64,000 nucleotides of DNA from Phallus indusiatus (GCA_027605045.1 JAQFWX010000084.1:1-64000); one strand, 5' to 3'; positions 45,320 through 55,587 are shown, counted from the first letter of the stretch. The notes: a model not told the origin generated them from the sequence alone. Numbers and translations are program-made.

Positions 45320-45589
45320 ATGCAAAATCTAGCTGCCGCCATAACATTTCATAAGTTTTACACACACTCTTTGCCTATCCCATTCATCAACACATCCTCA
45401 TCATCAATTATCCCTTTATCAATACCCGATTTTTCTCCAAATACTGAGCTTATTGCTGCACTTGCAACTGGTACAGTAAGCAGCACCAAAAGGTATACTT
45501 TGCCTCACCCAGACCAAAGTGGCTACAGAATCAACACCATGTTTCTCCTTGATAAGGGCCCCAGTCATTGCCTTTGGGCTTTTGGGTGA
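45320..45589 (+). other. Possible host exon next to LTR insertion
   Basis: A reading frame from Met 45320 runs to a TGA overlapping GTGAGTCGC at 45586-45594. The GTGAGT could be a splice donor, in which case the LTR-like element at 45595 sits in an intron. Removing the element and one GTCGC copy joins GGGTGAGTCGC to TCAGGTCTGG. I do not recognise the peptide, and no downstream exon could be found. The 45100-45319 part contains short direct repeats of GTGACTCGTGAT type. Confidence 0.25.
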
Positions 45590-45594
45590 GTCGC

Positions 45595-45988
45595 TGTCAG
45601 GGTACGCTATCGCCGTCTCTCATTTTCCTATTTATTATTATCGGCATCACTCTGTTTCTATTCTATTTATCATTTCCGTATTTTACTTTCGCTTTCCGTT
45701 TCCTTGTTCTGTCTCTATCTCACTTTCTCTGCTCGCGTGCGTCGCGCGCTTGTACCGGCGTGATGCCCGTGACATCACGTCGCTTAGGTTCGGCTTGGGC
45801 GCCTGGCACTTAGCTGTGTCAGGGCCGCACGCCGTGTCGTCGTTTTATGTATATAGTAGCTGTACCTAGAGTGAGGGTCCCTAAGCTTGTTCTCTTAGGA
45901 TCCCCTCCCTCTAGGTGAGTAGTATAGTTATTGCCCAATATAGTACTTAGGATCCCCTCCCTCTAGTGTGAGCCGAGTAGCCCTAACA
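45595..45988 (+). mobile_element. Solo LTR-like element, family A (copy A1)
   Basis: 394 bp, starts TGTCAGGGTACGCTA and ends GTAGCCCTAACA, flanked by perfect 5-bp duplications GTCGC (45590-45594 and 45989-45993). It carries a TATA-like GTATATAG near 45850, then the hairpin CCTAGAGTGAGGG...CCCTCCCTCTAG with the 3' arm duplicated around a 52-nt GTGAGT...CTCTAG segment. TG...CA ends plus a 5-bp duplication fit an LTR. No coding capacity. Confidence 0.8.
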
Positions 45989-46038
45989 GTCGCTCAGGTC
46001 TGGACAGCTAAAAAGGTTAACTGTTTGCCAGGTTTATG

Positions 46039-46795
46039 TGTCACGGTATGCTAGCGCCTCGCTCGATTATTCGATCTCTTCGATTTCTTTCGGTTTCATT
46101 TCGCACTTCAATTTCCTTCATTTTCCGTATCTTACCGTTTCCACTATGTCAGGGTACGCTACCGCGTCCCCTCATTTTTCCTTATTTATTATCATCGGTA
46201 TATATTCCCTTATATTTTATTTATATTTCCCATATATTATTTCCATCCTCCGTTTGCTCCCCCTGTCTCTATTCCACTTTCTCTACTTGCGCGCGTCGCG
46301 CGCTCGTACCCGGCGTGACGCCGTAGGCGTCACATCGCTTATGTTCGGTTCGGGCGTCTGGCACTTAGCTGTGTCAGGGCCGCACGCCGCGCTATCGTTT
46401 TTCATGTATATAGTCACAGTCCCTAGAGTGAGGGTCCCTAAGCTTGTTCTCTTAGGATCCCCTCCCTCTAGGTGAGTAGTTAGTTCTCCCCAATATATGT
46501 TCTCTTAGGATCCCCTCCCTCTAGCCTGAGCTGAGTAGCCCTAACACACTACTTTTGTTGTTTTTTCGATTTCTCGATTTCTTCGATTTACTCCGATTTC
46601 TGTTTCTATCTCCTCGGATCCCATGGGGATCAGTCGGGCGCCTCATACTCTGTATTTATATGTGTTTTCCCTAGAGGGGGATACCTAAGCTTGTTCTCTT
46701 AGGTTTTCCCTCCTCTAGGTGAGTAGTTAGTTGCTGCCCCGCAATAGATCTTAGGTTTTCCCTCCTCTAGGTGTGTGCCCTGAGTCGCCCTAACA
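46039..46795 (+). mobile_element. Solo LTR-like element, family B (B1), interrupted by A2
   Basis: Starts TGTCACGGTATGCTAG, ends GAGTCGCCCTAACA. After removing the nested A2 copy and its duplicated CACTA it is about 352 bp. It has the family-B hairpin (CCTAGAGGGGGATAC...CCTCCTCTAG) and the duplicated 3' arm. No matching 5-bp duplication is visible at its own ends (TTATG versus GATGG). Confidence 0.75.
46147..46546 (+). mobile_element. Solo LTR-like element, family A (A2), nested in B1
   Basis: 400 bp, TGTCAGGGTACGCTACC to GTAGCCCTAACA, flanked by CACTA at 46142-46146 and 46547-46551. It shows that family A was active after B1 had inserted. Confidence 0.85.
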
Positions 46796-47442
46796 GATGG
46801 CTTCCGTCGCTGCAAGTCTCGAAGAACGATCTCGATGTTCAATGATGAAGAGAATAAGAGAAGGAGAGTTGTTATAGAGATATCGAACTACATTCGATAT
46901 TAAGTCTGAAGAACTATCTACGTGTATGCTAAGGTTTATATACACGTCAGATAAATAATTCTAGCTCAGTTCGAAATAGATTCTGAACTAGAGAAATGTA
47001 AACAAGTCATGAGATTCATAAGTTACATCAATATATGCAGGGTATGATGTCTCATGTGATGACCATGAGGTGCGCAAGGATGAGAGCTGTGCATACATGG
47101 ACCTACGTTCGTCATCTATGATATCATAACTGGAACGTGCATGGAATATTCTAGAAAGACCTATCCACAGGTGTTCCAGGAGTTAAGAGAGACGGGTGCG
47201 TCTCTATTTGAATTGTGAGGTTGATTCAGATGACTGAATGCGAAGGTCATATCATAAGTGACATAAGCGAGATAAGATTACGGAGATGAATAATAAATGA
47301 TCGGATATGAATTATGTAACGTTACTGGAAGTGATGTCATGAATCAGATCATGACAGCCACAGATGATGCAGGTGATATCACAGAGGTGGAAGGAGTTTT
47401 AGAAGCCTTCTTTTTGGAGACAGAGGCTGTTTTTTGAGGCAT
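46796..47442. repeat. Decayed LTR-like sequence, minus orientation
   Basis: On the minus strand it begins TGTCATGATCTGATTCATGA at 47356, resembling the start of the solo LTR at 54548 (TGTCATGATCCGAAATCATG), and has a TATA-like stretch (TTTATATACACG, about 46931-46942). The other end is not located; it may lie beyond B1. Positions 47357-47442 are unassigned. Confidence 0.45.
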
Positions 47443-48107
47443 TGTCAAGTGCCGTGTTCCGAGCCTATCCCGGATAAGTCTGGTCTAGTACGAAACACGT
47501 GCGTGTGGATAAAGAGAGTACGGAGAGTACAGGTGTGAGGGACTTGGCTTCAGCTTGTATGCTGCGCCCACTCGCCCAACTTCAGTTATCCCTCGATTTC
47601 AGAGAACGAGAGAAGTATGTAACTAGTATGCACAAGTCTGACGACGAACTTAGATTGCCCAAGAGGTCTGACGACGACTGGGACTTGAACTACGTGCAAG
47701 TCTGCAACTAAGTACGAGACAAGCACGCAGAGTACGGAGAAGAACAGAGATGGAGTAGATAAGAGAGGAGAATAGATTTATATTCTGACTGAAGAATCCC
47801 AGCTACGAAACTGGGGTTTAAATACATGAGTATAAGGTGCCTATACTAAAAGGAGAAAAGGATAAGAAAGGAATGGTGGTTTCTAGGACGGATAGAACGG
47901 GCAGAGTCTGGACTAACCGAACCCCTGGTTAGTCAGGACATCGAGCGGACAACCCCCATTTGGAAATGAGCGGATCAGAGGGCTGTGCATGAAGTACGGA
48001 GTAGTATGCACGTCGTACGAGATGCGTACTTGGGGGGAGATAACGGATCACGGGGTGTGACTTACGTAAAGCTCCGGGAAAGGTCACGGGGCACGCCGGG
48101 CGTGACA
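47443..48107 (-). mobile_element. Solo LTR, 665 bp, GGCAT target duplication
   Basis: On the minus strand it begins TGTCACGCCCGGCGTGCCCC and ends GGCACTTGACA. It is flanked by GGCAT at 47438-47442 and 48108-48112. A TATA-like motif (TATTTAAACC on the minus strand, about 47820) fits an LTR promoter. The start sequence resembles LTRs of basidiomycete Gypsy elements, but superfamily assignment is a guess. No internal region remains, so it is a solo LTR. Confidence 0.8.
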
Positions 48108-48561
48108 GGCATGCTTGTCAGGGTATGCTAGTTTCTTGTCTTCCGTGTCGTTATTTCTTCGTTTCCTTGTGTTCCAATCCTCTTTTCTCCTTTCCGATTC
48201 CTTTCCGAGACTTCGAGTTTGGATTCCGAGAACTCAAATTATAGTTCTGTCATTTTTCATTTTCTATTATCTATTCCTTTCGATTTCTTCTAATTTGAAC
48301 TCCGATCGAATTCTCCGAACCTCTTCGAACTCCCTTTTATCGCCTCGGATCCCGCGGCAATACTCATCTATTGTCCCCGAACGCTTCCACATAGTATAGG
48401 TAGCATAGCCCTAGAGGGGGATCCCTAAGCTTGTTCTCTTAGGTTTTCCCTCCTCTAGGTGAGTAGTTAGTCGTTGTCCCTCAATAGATCTTAGGTTTTC
48501 CCTCCTCTAGGTGTGTGCCCTGTAAGGCTCTAAACGGATAGGTGTTAAAAATTAATATATC

Positions 48562-48905
48562 TGTCACGGTACGCTAGTGCCTCTTCCGATTATTCGATTT
48601 CTTCGATTTCTTTCGGTTTCATTTCGTATTACGATTTCCTTCATTTCCCGTACTTTGCCGTTTCCATTAGTTCTCTCGATTTCTCGATCTCTTCAATTTC
48701 TTTCGATTTCTGTTTGTATCTCCTCGGATCCCATGGAGATCAGTCGGGCGCCTCATATTCGGTACTTATATGCATTTTCCCTAGAGGGGGATACCTAAGC
48801 TTGTTCTCTTAGGTTTTCCCTCCTCTAGGTGAGTAGTTAGTCGTTGTCCCTCAATAGATCTTAGGTTTTCCCTCCTCTAGGTGTGTGCCCTGAGTCGCCC
48901 TAACA
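48562..48905 (+). mobile_element. Solo LTR-like element, family B (B2), in hAT
   Basis: 344 bp, TGTCACGGTACGCTAG to GTCGCCCTAACA, flanked by ATATC (48557-48561 and 48906-48910). Full hairpin with duplicated arm. It lies just inside the left hAT terminus. Confidence 0.88.
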
Positions 48906-49062
48906 ATATCTGTGACCCGTCCCGGGTAAAACCCGTGGGTCACTTGACAAAACCTGCAGGTAACCCGTGAGTATATCAGTCCAAATACCAGTAATCAGTC
49001 TAAGTATCATATGTTATATTAGTATATTCATAATCTACGTATGTTTTATCTACTTTTACTTC

Positions 49063-52000
49063 TTATTCTGAGTCATCAACTGTCAAGACTTCATTCTTCT
49101 TACACTTCCATCCGCTAATCAACTTATTAGTGAATTCTTTTTTGCATGATAATTGTGGAACTTTCATCCAAGAATTGAGAACTACCACTGCACGGACGGA
49201 TGCGTCACTAAGCCCGGTTCTTGTGGGTGAGATTGTCTTCTCAGAGAGTGAGAACAGTCTCTCCACATCAACCGAAGTAGCTAAAAGTAACACATGTAAA
49301 TAATAGACAGTCTTGGAGAAATAGCACATACCTGGACAACTCAAAATATCCTTGGCAAAGCGAATCAGTTGTGGTGATGTGTCCTGTGATGCCAGCTGCC
49401 CATGCCAGAATGCGAGAGGTGAGGTGCACGTTGGTACTGGTGGTTGCTGGAGGTAGAATGAGAGCACATCTTCGGTGACTGTTGCTTTACGAGGCTCAAA
49501 CCAGTTGCTATCAGCCGGTTCCTAAAGCAAGGTTGTGAGCGAAACATGTTGTGATTAAATAACTGCGGATACTGAAGAGTCTAAGCAAACTTACCGACGC
49601 TGACTGAGATAGCAACCCAGTATCCCTAGGCTTGTAATGCGTGGTCCACATCTCACGCGTCAATCTTATAGCCTCGTCAATCCAGTCTTGCGGCCATTCT
49701 TTATCAATGAAATATTGCATTTTGTATCGGGGATGGAGAACTAGCTAAAAGTCAGCGCGCGGTCCTGATGAAAGGTCAAAGAAACACATACTTATTACCA
49801 TATGGTAGATCCATGACTCGTCTGTTTTTGAATAGTACTTATTCAGTACTGATAGTGCGTTCTTGGCACCCGACCGGATCGCCAGGTGTTGTGATTCATC
49901 TTGAGCGAGTGTTAGGGCGACTCAGGGCACACACCTAGAGGAGGGAAAACCTAAGATCTATTGGGGGGGCAGCAACTAACTACTCACCTAGAGGAGGGAA
50001 AACCTAAGAGAACAAGCTTAGGTATCCCCCTCTAGGGAAAACGCATATAAGTACAGGATATGAGGCGCCCGACTGATCCCCATGGGATCCGAGGAGATAC
50101 AAACAGAAATCGAAAGAAATCGAAGAGATCGGGAAATCGAGAAAACGGTGAAAATAGTGGAAACGACAAAATACGGGAAATGAAGGAAATCGAAGTGCGA
50201 GATGAAATCGAAGAAATCGAATAATAGGGCGAGGCGCTAGCGTACTGTAACAGCGAGTGTCTCCATCTCGTCCATTAGTTTGTCAATAATCGGTATTACT
50301 TGGTGAATGAGCATAGTCTCAGATTGAGATATGTGCTTCATCATGCGCTGGAAAAACTAGATTTATGTTAATACAATGAAAAATTCAGTACGATTTGCAC
50401 ATACCTGAAGAGCCAGTTTCAGTTGTTCCAGAATGTCCCATTCCATATCTGAGAGAAGATACTTCTCAAGTTTCCATTTGGAATAAGTGGCGCTATCACA
50501 CAATCGTATGACAGCAGCCTTTTGAAGAAGCTGGCGTTGAAGACACTCAAAATGAGTGTTCCACCGAGTAGCGACGGGTCGTTTGAGCACAAGAGGCTCT
50601 AGGTTTTCACGCTAGCAGCACTCCAGGAATGCCGTTTGCAGGCTGTCTGAGTTTATGACGTGCTTGGCTAGTCCAGTAGCCTGAAATATATAATGAAAAG
50701 AGTGAAGAATTGAGCTGTGTGAGAAAACATACCTTGGACAACGTGAACTTAGCCTCAAATGCTTGTGCCTTCGACATCTTTCCGATCTCCTGCATTGACT
50801 TCTCATGTATCTCCTTCAGATCATCCATGAGCTTCTTTTGCAAGTCCGGATCTTGAATCTAATCTTGCTCATTGTCGTCATTGTCGTCGCTGTCTTCTTG
50901 CAAGGCTTCCAACTTGAGCTTCAGCCAGGTGTCAATGTCATCCTTGCCATCTTCGCTATCAGCATCCTTCGAGGATTTGAGATGGAACGGAAGTAAGAAG
51001 GCCTGTAATATTTCAATGTAAGTTCGTCTACTCAATATATAGAGGCTTACCTGTTCAACCAAATTGATAATATGGGCAAAACACCGCACGCGATAGCTTT
51101 CACCTCCCCACTCTGGTATCATCCGTTCAAGCGCCGCCGTCATAGTATCATTGTTAGAAGCATTATCGCCGGCCAATCCAAGTAGCTGAATTGAAAGGTT
51201 AGTCTAACGCTTGTGTGAATGCCAGTAGTACTTACCTTATTTGCAATGTTAAATTCACACAGGATCACATGGACTTTCTCAGCCAAGTACTGACCAGTAT
51301 GACTGGACCTTGCTCGTACCATATCTAACGTGAGTCTTGTGATTTCTTTCGAGTCATCTGCATACCATTGAATTGTCATTCCTAGGTACGAACTTGCTTT
51401 CTTAGATGACCATAGATTGAGGGCTATGTGGATGGTGCCTTGGTGTTCCTATACAGGAAATGTGAGTATTTGCAGACAATTACAAATAGAGAATATGTAG
51501 AAGAATCTCTGACCTGGAATAGGGTAATAAGCTTCACTTGCATGAGCGAGTGAATGGTCTTGATGTCGTTGGAAAGAGTGACGGCACATGGGATAACGGC
51601 CTTTGAATGGAGGAGCGTAAATGTTTCATGTAACGTTTCGTCCTCAATTGTCAAGAATGGCCTGTTACTACTAACTATCCATCTAGCCAGCATCCACCGG
51701 AATCATTCCCGTGTGTAACCGCCTGCAAACTGTTGCATGACCTGGACAGACGATATGTTGGGAACAGGAAGGTACGTGGCAATGTGCTTCTTGAAGTTCC
51801 CGGTTGAATTGTCTGAAGCTTTGCGATATTTGATCGCACCATTTCTAAATACGTGTAAGTCGATCTCAGTCGCAAGCCAAATCATTACTTACATTTTACA
51901 CTCAAATGCGTATAGCAGAATTCCTTTGTTATACATCTTTTGACCTTTGTTGTCTCTTGCAATTGTAACATCGTGAAAATGCTTATAGACGTTGGATGTC

Positions 52001-52316
52001 CATGTGAGTTGCTTGGCACCTGTCGCAATTGAATTTTTCATTTTTAACATTAATTAATAGATAACTTACGCATGATAGCTTCATCTGGATCATCCTGATT
52101 TTCTCCAGTGAGTTCAATCTGCTTTGGTTCTGAAACATCTACCGTTGCAAGACTAGATTCTCTCGAAGGGGAAGCAGGTGTGCTTCTATCGCTTGATGTA
52201 GCAGGCAAACTACTAACATTTTTTGACAGCCGTGTTCTTTTTGACACGTTCTCAGTTGGCTCAGTCTCAGTAGTGTTCTGGTTCAAGGAACGCCGAAGAC
52301 ACTTGGATGGAGACAT
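49063..52316 (-). pseudogene. hAT transposase, interrupted
   Basis: Exons on the minus strand code a typical hAT transposase. The N-terminal start is at about 52316 (MSPSKCLRRSLNQN), then a BED-like zinc-finger region (TGNFKKHIATYL) and RNase-H-like core pieces (QEHQGTIHIALNLWSSKK, LLGLAGDNASNNDTMTAALE, RPVATRWNTHFECLQRQ). The C-terminal dimerisation domain is ATSVDVERLFSLSEKTISPT, ending near 49063. In-frame stops occur near 51713, 50857 and 50611, and B3 disrupts the frame at 49910. It is therefore inactive as it stands; introns (for example before ATSVDVERL) appear intact. Confidence 0.88.
49910..50252 (-). mobile_element. Solo LTR-like element, family B (B3), in hAT transposase
   Basis: 343 bp in reverse orientation (plus strand begins TGTTAGGGCGACTCAGG, ends CGTACTGTAACA), flanked by GCGAG (49905-49909, 50253-50257). 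Duplicated hairpin arm present. It breaks the transposase between METLA and QDESQHLA. Confidence 0.88.
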
Positions 52317-52661
52317 GCTAGGAGTGTTAGGGTGGGAGGGCCTTGTGCAGCCGAGTCAAAATAAACTCAGATTCTATAAACGGAGGATGACACTGCAGGT
52401 TTGGGATGGGCTAAACTCGTAAATACAAGCTTATGTACAGTACAATAATAATAAAAAATTCACTGCATTTTTAAGGCGGGTATCACAGGTACCTGCCATT
52501 TTGAAAATATGTATCCGTACCCGACCCAGGTCAGGTAAGTGCTGGGTACCTGCCAATGGGTACCCGCTACCCGCAGGTACAGATACAGGTACCTGCAGGT
52601 AAAACCTGTGAAACCCGCAACCCGTTTAGAGCCTTAGTGCCCTGAGTCGCCCTAACAGTCA

Positions 52662-53058
52662 TGTCAGGGTATGCTACTGCGTCCCCTCATTTTTCCTTAT
52701 TTATTATCATCGGTATATATTCATTTCTACTTCATTTACACTTCCCGTACATTATTCCCATCTTCCGTTTATTTCCTCTGTCTATATTTCACCTTTCTTA
52801 CTCGCGTGCGTTGCACGCTCGTACCGGCGTGATGCCCATGACATCACGTCGCTTAGTTTCGGTTCAGGCGCCTAGCACTTAGCTGTGTCAGGGCCGCATG
52901 CCGTGTTATCGTTTTTCATGTATATAGTCGCTGTACCTAGAGTGAGGGTCCCTAAGCTTGTTCTCTTAGGATCCCCTCCCTCTAGGTGAGTAGTATAGCT
53001 TCACAATATATTTATCTTAGGATCCCCTCCCTCTAGTCTGAGCTGAGTAGCCCTAACA
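52662..53058 (+). mobile_element. Solo LTR-like element, family A (A3)
   Basis: 397 bp, TGTCAGGGTATGCTACTG to GTAGCCCTAACA, four bases after the end of element C. Hairpin and duplicated arm present (52936-53035). Flanks (AGTCA and GCAGG) do not match, so rearrangement or loss of one flank is likely. Confidence 0.75.
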
Positions 53059-53268
53059 GCAGGTATACAGGTATTCCCATGGGTTTGCAGGTTTTTTTAG
53101 AGGTATACCCACAGGTATACCTCTATTTATACCTGCGGGTTTGAACCATACCTGAAGAGGTTTTGAGATCTGAAGGTATGTCAAACCCTTGTACCCTTAC
53201 CTGCAGGTACGGGTACAGGTACCTGCAGGTAATACCTCCCATACCTGATACCTGTTGAGACTCTTATC
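53059..53268. repeat. hAT-like element end (CAGGTA repeats)
   Basis: Dense AGGTATAC/ACCTGCAGGTA repeats like the subterminal parts of the hAT at 48523-52636, ending in a possible terminus TACCTGTTGAGACTCTTA. No transposase or partner end is attached, so it is a remnant. Confidence 0.45.
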
Positions 53269-53781
53269 TCCTTCAGAACACCAATGTCATTTTGGGGGGC
53301 TTGGTAGGGGCCAGATAAGTGCGCAATGAGGCCGTTTGGAATTGCAATGCCCTGGAATTTCATTCCATGGTGTTTCTTGTAGCCAGTGTACGCAAGCTCC
53401 TGTGATTGGCCTGGGTGACAGGTTGCACATATAGTGCAGTCAATGAATCAGAATATCGTGTCACATGGAGCTCCAAAGTCTCGCAATACTTGCACATACT
53501 CTTTTAGGCGAAGCAGATGAACCAGACCACCGACATCCCAGTCTAAAAGGAACTTCCACCTTCTATCAATATACTCAAGAAGGCTCTCAATAATCTCAGA
53601 AATTGCACTCCGAGAGCAAGCATACTGATTGATGAGTGTCCATTGTGAACCCTCACAACAAAGATGAGCGCAAAGAAGTGCAAGTGCTTCTAGAGCACTT
53701 GCAGAGTGACCAGAAGGTGTCTTGAAAGGAGTTGGAATATCTAGCACAGTCAACAGTCGAATAAGTTCTGAGTGCATAAAC
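53269..53781 (-). pseudogene. PIF/Harbinger-type transposase fragment
   Basis: The minus-strand frame contains SRSAISEIIESLLEYIDRRW, FIDCTICATCHPGQSQELAY and KHHGMKFQGIAIPNGLIAHL followed by GPYQAPQNDIGVL, the pattern of DDE_4/PIF-Harbinger nucleases (FxDGT...YNGYKKxH..K.Q). A TGA at about 53448 sits immediately before FIDC; both the stop and the C (normally G) argue for decay. Both ends of the gene are missing. Confidence 0.72.
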
Positions 53782-54133
53782 TGTTAGGGCGACTCAGGGC
53801 ACACACCTAGAGGAGGGAAAACCTAAGATCTATTGTGGGGCAGTAACTAACTACTCACCTAGAGGAGGGAAAACCTAAGAGAACAAGCTTAGGTATCCCC
53901 CTCTAGGGAAAACGCATATAAATACAGAGTATGAGGCGCCCGACTGATCCCCATGGGATCTGAGGAGATAGAAACAGAAATTGAAGTAAATCGAAGAAAT
54001 CGAGAAATCGAAAAAACAACAAAAGTAGTGGAAATGGTAAGATACGGAAAATGAAGGAAATTGAAGCGCGAAATGAAACCGAAAGAAATCGAAGAGATCG
54101 AATAATCGAGCGAGGCGCTAGCATACCGTGACA
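53782..54133 (-). mobile_element. Solo LTR-like element, family B (B4)
   Basis: 352 bp reversed (plus strand begins TGTTAGGGCGACTCAGG, ends CATACCGTGACA). Hairpin with duplicated arm present. Flanks TAAAC and CCATC differ, so this copy marks a junction between unrelated sequences (PIF fragment left, unknown repeat right), probably after recombination. Confidence 0.8.
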
Positions 54134-54542
54134 CCATCTGTCATTGCCGAGAGTTACATATTGAAGCTTTCCTCATTATCGTCGAGCTTGATCTCATTCA
54201 GTACGAGATACAGCTCGCAGCTCTCGAAGCTCAGAACGCACATATCAGAAACGTCCTTGACGAACTCAACGCTCGTTACGAATGTCAGGACAAATCCTGA
54301 AGAAGACTGTCAAGGTACAATCTCTTATAGATTGAGGCCAAGTCCTGACTATCGTTGACCAATGGTGACAGTTATTGGTATTATATTCAGTGACTAAAAT
54401 ACATAATAGTATCTGTTACCGTTCCCAGATATCAGTACTTGACAGTGGCAAGAAGAACAAGCCAGGGTCTGAAACGAAAGGCAGGCAAACTTAGGCAACA
54501 GAATCAAAAGAAGAAAAGAACCGACGTGCCTTTAATTTCATT
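54134..54542 (+). repeat. Decayed transposon sequence
   Basis: Contains a short coiled-coil frame (QYEIQLAALEAQNAHIRNVL) ending at a stop near 54299, of the kind seen at the end of retroelement gag genes. The last about 70 bp join, once A4 and the solo LTR are removed, with 55588 onward into one frame (see 55588). Confidence 0.35.
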
Positions 54543-54547
54543 GGTGT

Positions 54548-55184
54548 TGTCATGATCCGAAATCATGACTTCGATTTCGATACGTTTTCCGACGAACTAC
54601 TTACGACTGAACCTCTTCGACAAACCGAACTCGAACTACACTCGAACTGATCGAGTCTAGACTAGCGTCTAGACTAACGATCTATTCTAGAATGACTTAT
54701 ATAAGAGGTTCTCATGACGTCGTATTGTTTCCCTTTGTTTAATCTCTTAGTTAGTGAAAACTCATGTTTTCCATGAGTTCGATTATGTAAGCAAGAAATA
54801 CTTTCCTAACTTGTATTTCTTTGTCTTCGACCCTGACTCTAGAATATGTATATAAACCCATGTAAAATACATAGTTAGAGTCGTCTTGAAATCGAACTTT
54901 GGTTCGATTCAATATATTCTCTTTATCTGATTCTTGCTCGACGACTTCTTCGAAGTCGTCTCGAACTTCTTCTTCGATCTCGAACTTCGTCGTCTGCACT
55001 GACGAAGTTATTGTCATCGTGGTCGGACATCATTGTCGTGAGTACTTGTCGTTATCGAATTAAATCGAGGAACAACTCAGACCTTCCAGAGCGGGCGCAA
55101 CACATATGTTGAAGCCAAGTTCCTCATCGATCTCGGACTCGTTCTCGAACCTCTCGAACTCATCCGAAGACTCGGACCTTGACA
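54548..55184 (+). mobile_element. Solo LTR, 637 bp, GGTGT target duplication
   Basis: Begins TGTCATGATCCGAAATCATG, ends CGGACCTTGACA, flanked by GGTGT (54543-54547 and 55185-55189). TATA-like ACTTATATAAGAGG lies near 54696-54709. Inserted exactly across the left border of element A4: its target site consists of two bases of A4's flank (GG) and the first three bases of A4 (TGT). Confidence 0.88.
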
Positions 55185-55186
55185 GG

Positions 55187-55582
55187 TGTTAGGGCTACTC
55201 AGCTCACACTAGAGGGAGGGGATCCTAAGAGATATATATTGAGAAAATACTAACTACTCACCTAGAGGGAGGGGATCCTAAGAGAACAAGCTTAGGGACC
55301 CTCACTCTAGGTACAGCTACTATATACATGAACGACGACACGACGTGCGGCCCTGACACAGCTAAGTGCCAGGTGCCCAAGCCGAACCTAAGCGACATGA
55401 TGTCATGGGCATCACGCTATGTGCAAGCGTGCAATGTGCATGAGTAAAGAAGGTGAAATATAGACGAAAGGAATAAACGGAGGGTGGAAATAATGTGCGG
55501 GAAATATAAATGGATTGGAAATGAATATATACCGATGATAATAAATAGGAAAAATGAGGGGACGCAGTAGCGTACCCTGACA
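55187..55582 (-). mobile_element. Solo LTR-like element, family A (A4)
   Basis: 396 bp reversed (plus strand TGTTAGGGCTACTCAGC to GTAGCGTACCCTGACA). Its 5-bp duplication ATTGG is at 54540-54544 and 55583-55587, now separated by the solo LTR. Hairpin with duplicated arm present. Confidence 0.88.
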
Positions 55583-55587
55583 ATTGG

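Larger units (their letters stand above)
48523..52636 (-). mobile_element. hAT transposon with 8-bp target duplication
   Basis: Perfect 15-bp terminal inverted repeats TAAGGCTCTAAACGG (48523 and, inverted, ending 52636), flanked by GTGCCCTG (48515-48522, 52637-52644): the hAT hallmark. Subterminal regions are full of ACCTGCAGGTA-type repeats (52480-52610, 48950-48970). It contains two later insertions, B2 and B3; without them the element is about 3.4 kb. Confidence 0.92.
48116..52657 (+). mobile_element. LTR-like element C, split by a hAT transposon
   Basis: The left part 48116-48522 starts TGTCAGGGTATGCTAG and ends GTGCCCTG; the right part 52637-52657 resumes GTGCCCTGAGTCGCCCTAACA. Removing the hAT and one 8-bp copy restores a contiguous A/B-type end. 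The hairpin and duplicated 3' arm are present (48410-48512). It mixes an A-like start with a B-like end. Confidence 0.75.

Noticed and set aside
46036..46475. Hydrophobic 96- and 145-codon frames, with similar ones at 53889 and 62744.
   Set aside because: They recur in every copy of the A/B elements, overlap in several frames and reflect the TTTC/ATTTC-rich U3-like part.
54751..55017. 88-codon acidic frame.
   Set aside because: Lies wholly inside the 637-bp solo LTR; antisense composition effect of GAA/TTC-rich DNA.
45595..55582. CRISPR-like array from the recurring GTGAGTAGT/CTCTAG blocks.
   Set aside because: The blocks occur as a pair inside dispersed mobile elements, not as a regular array with unique spacers, and the genome is eukaryotic.
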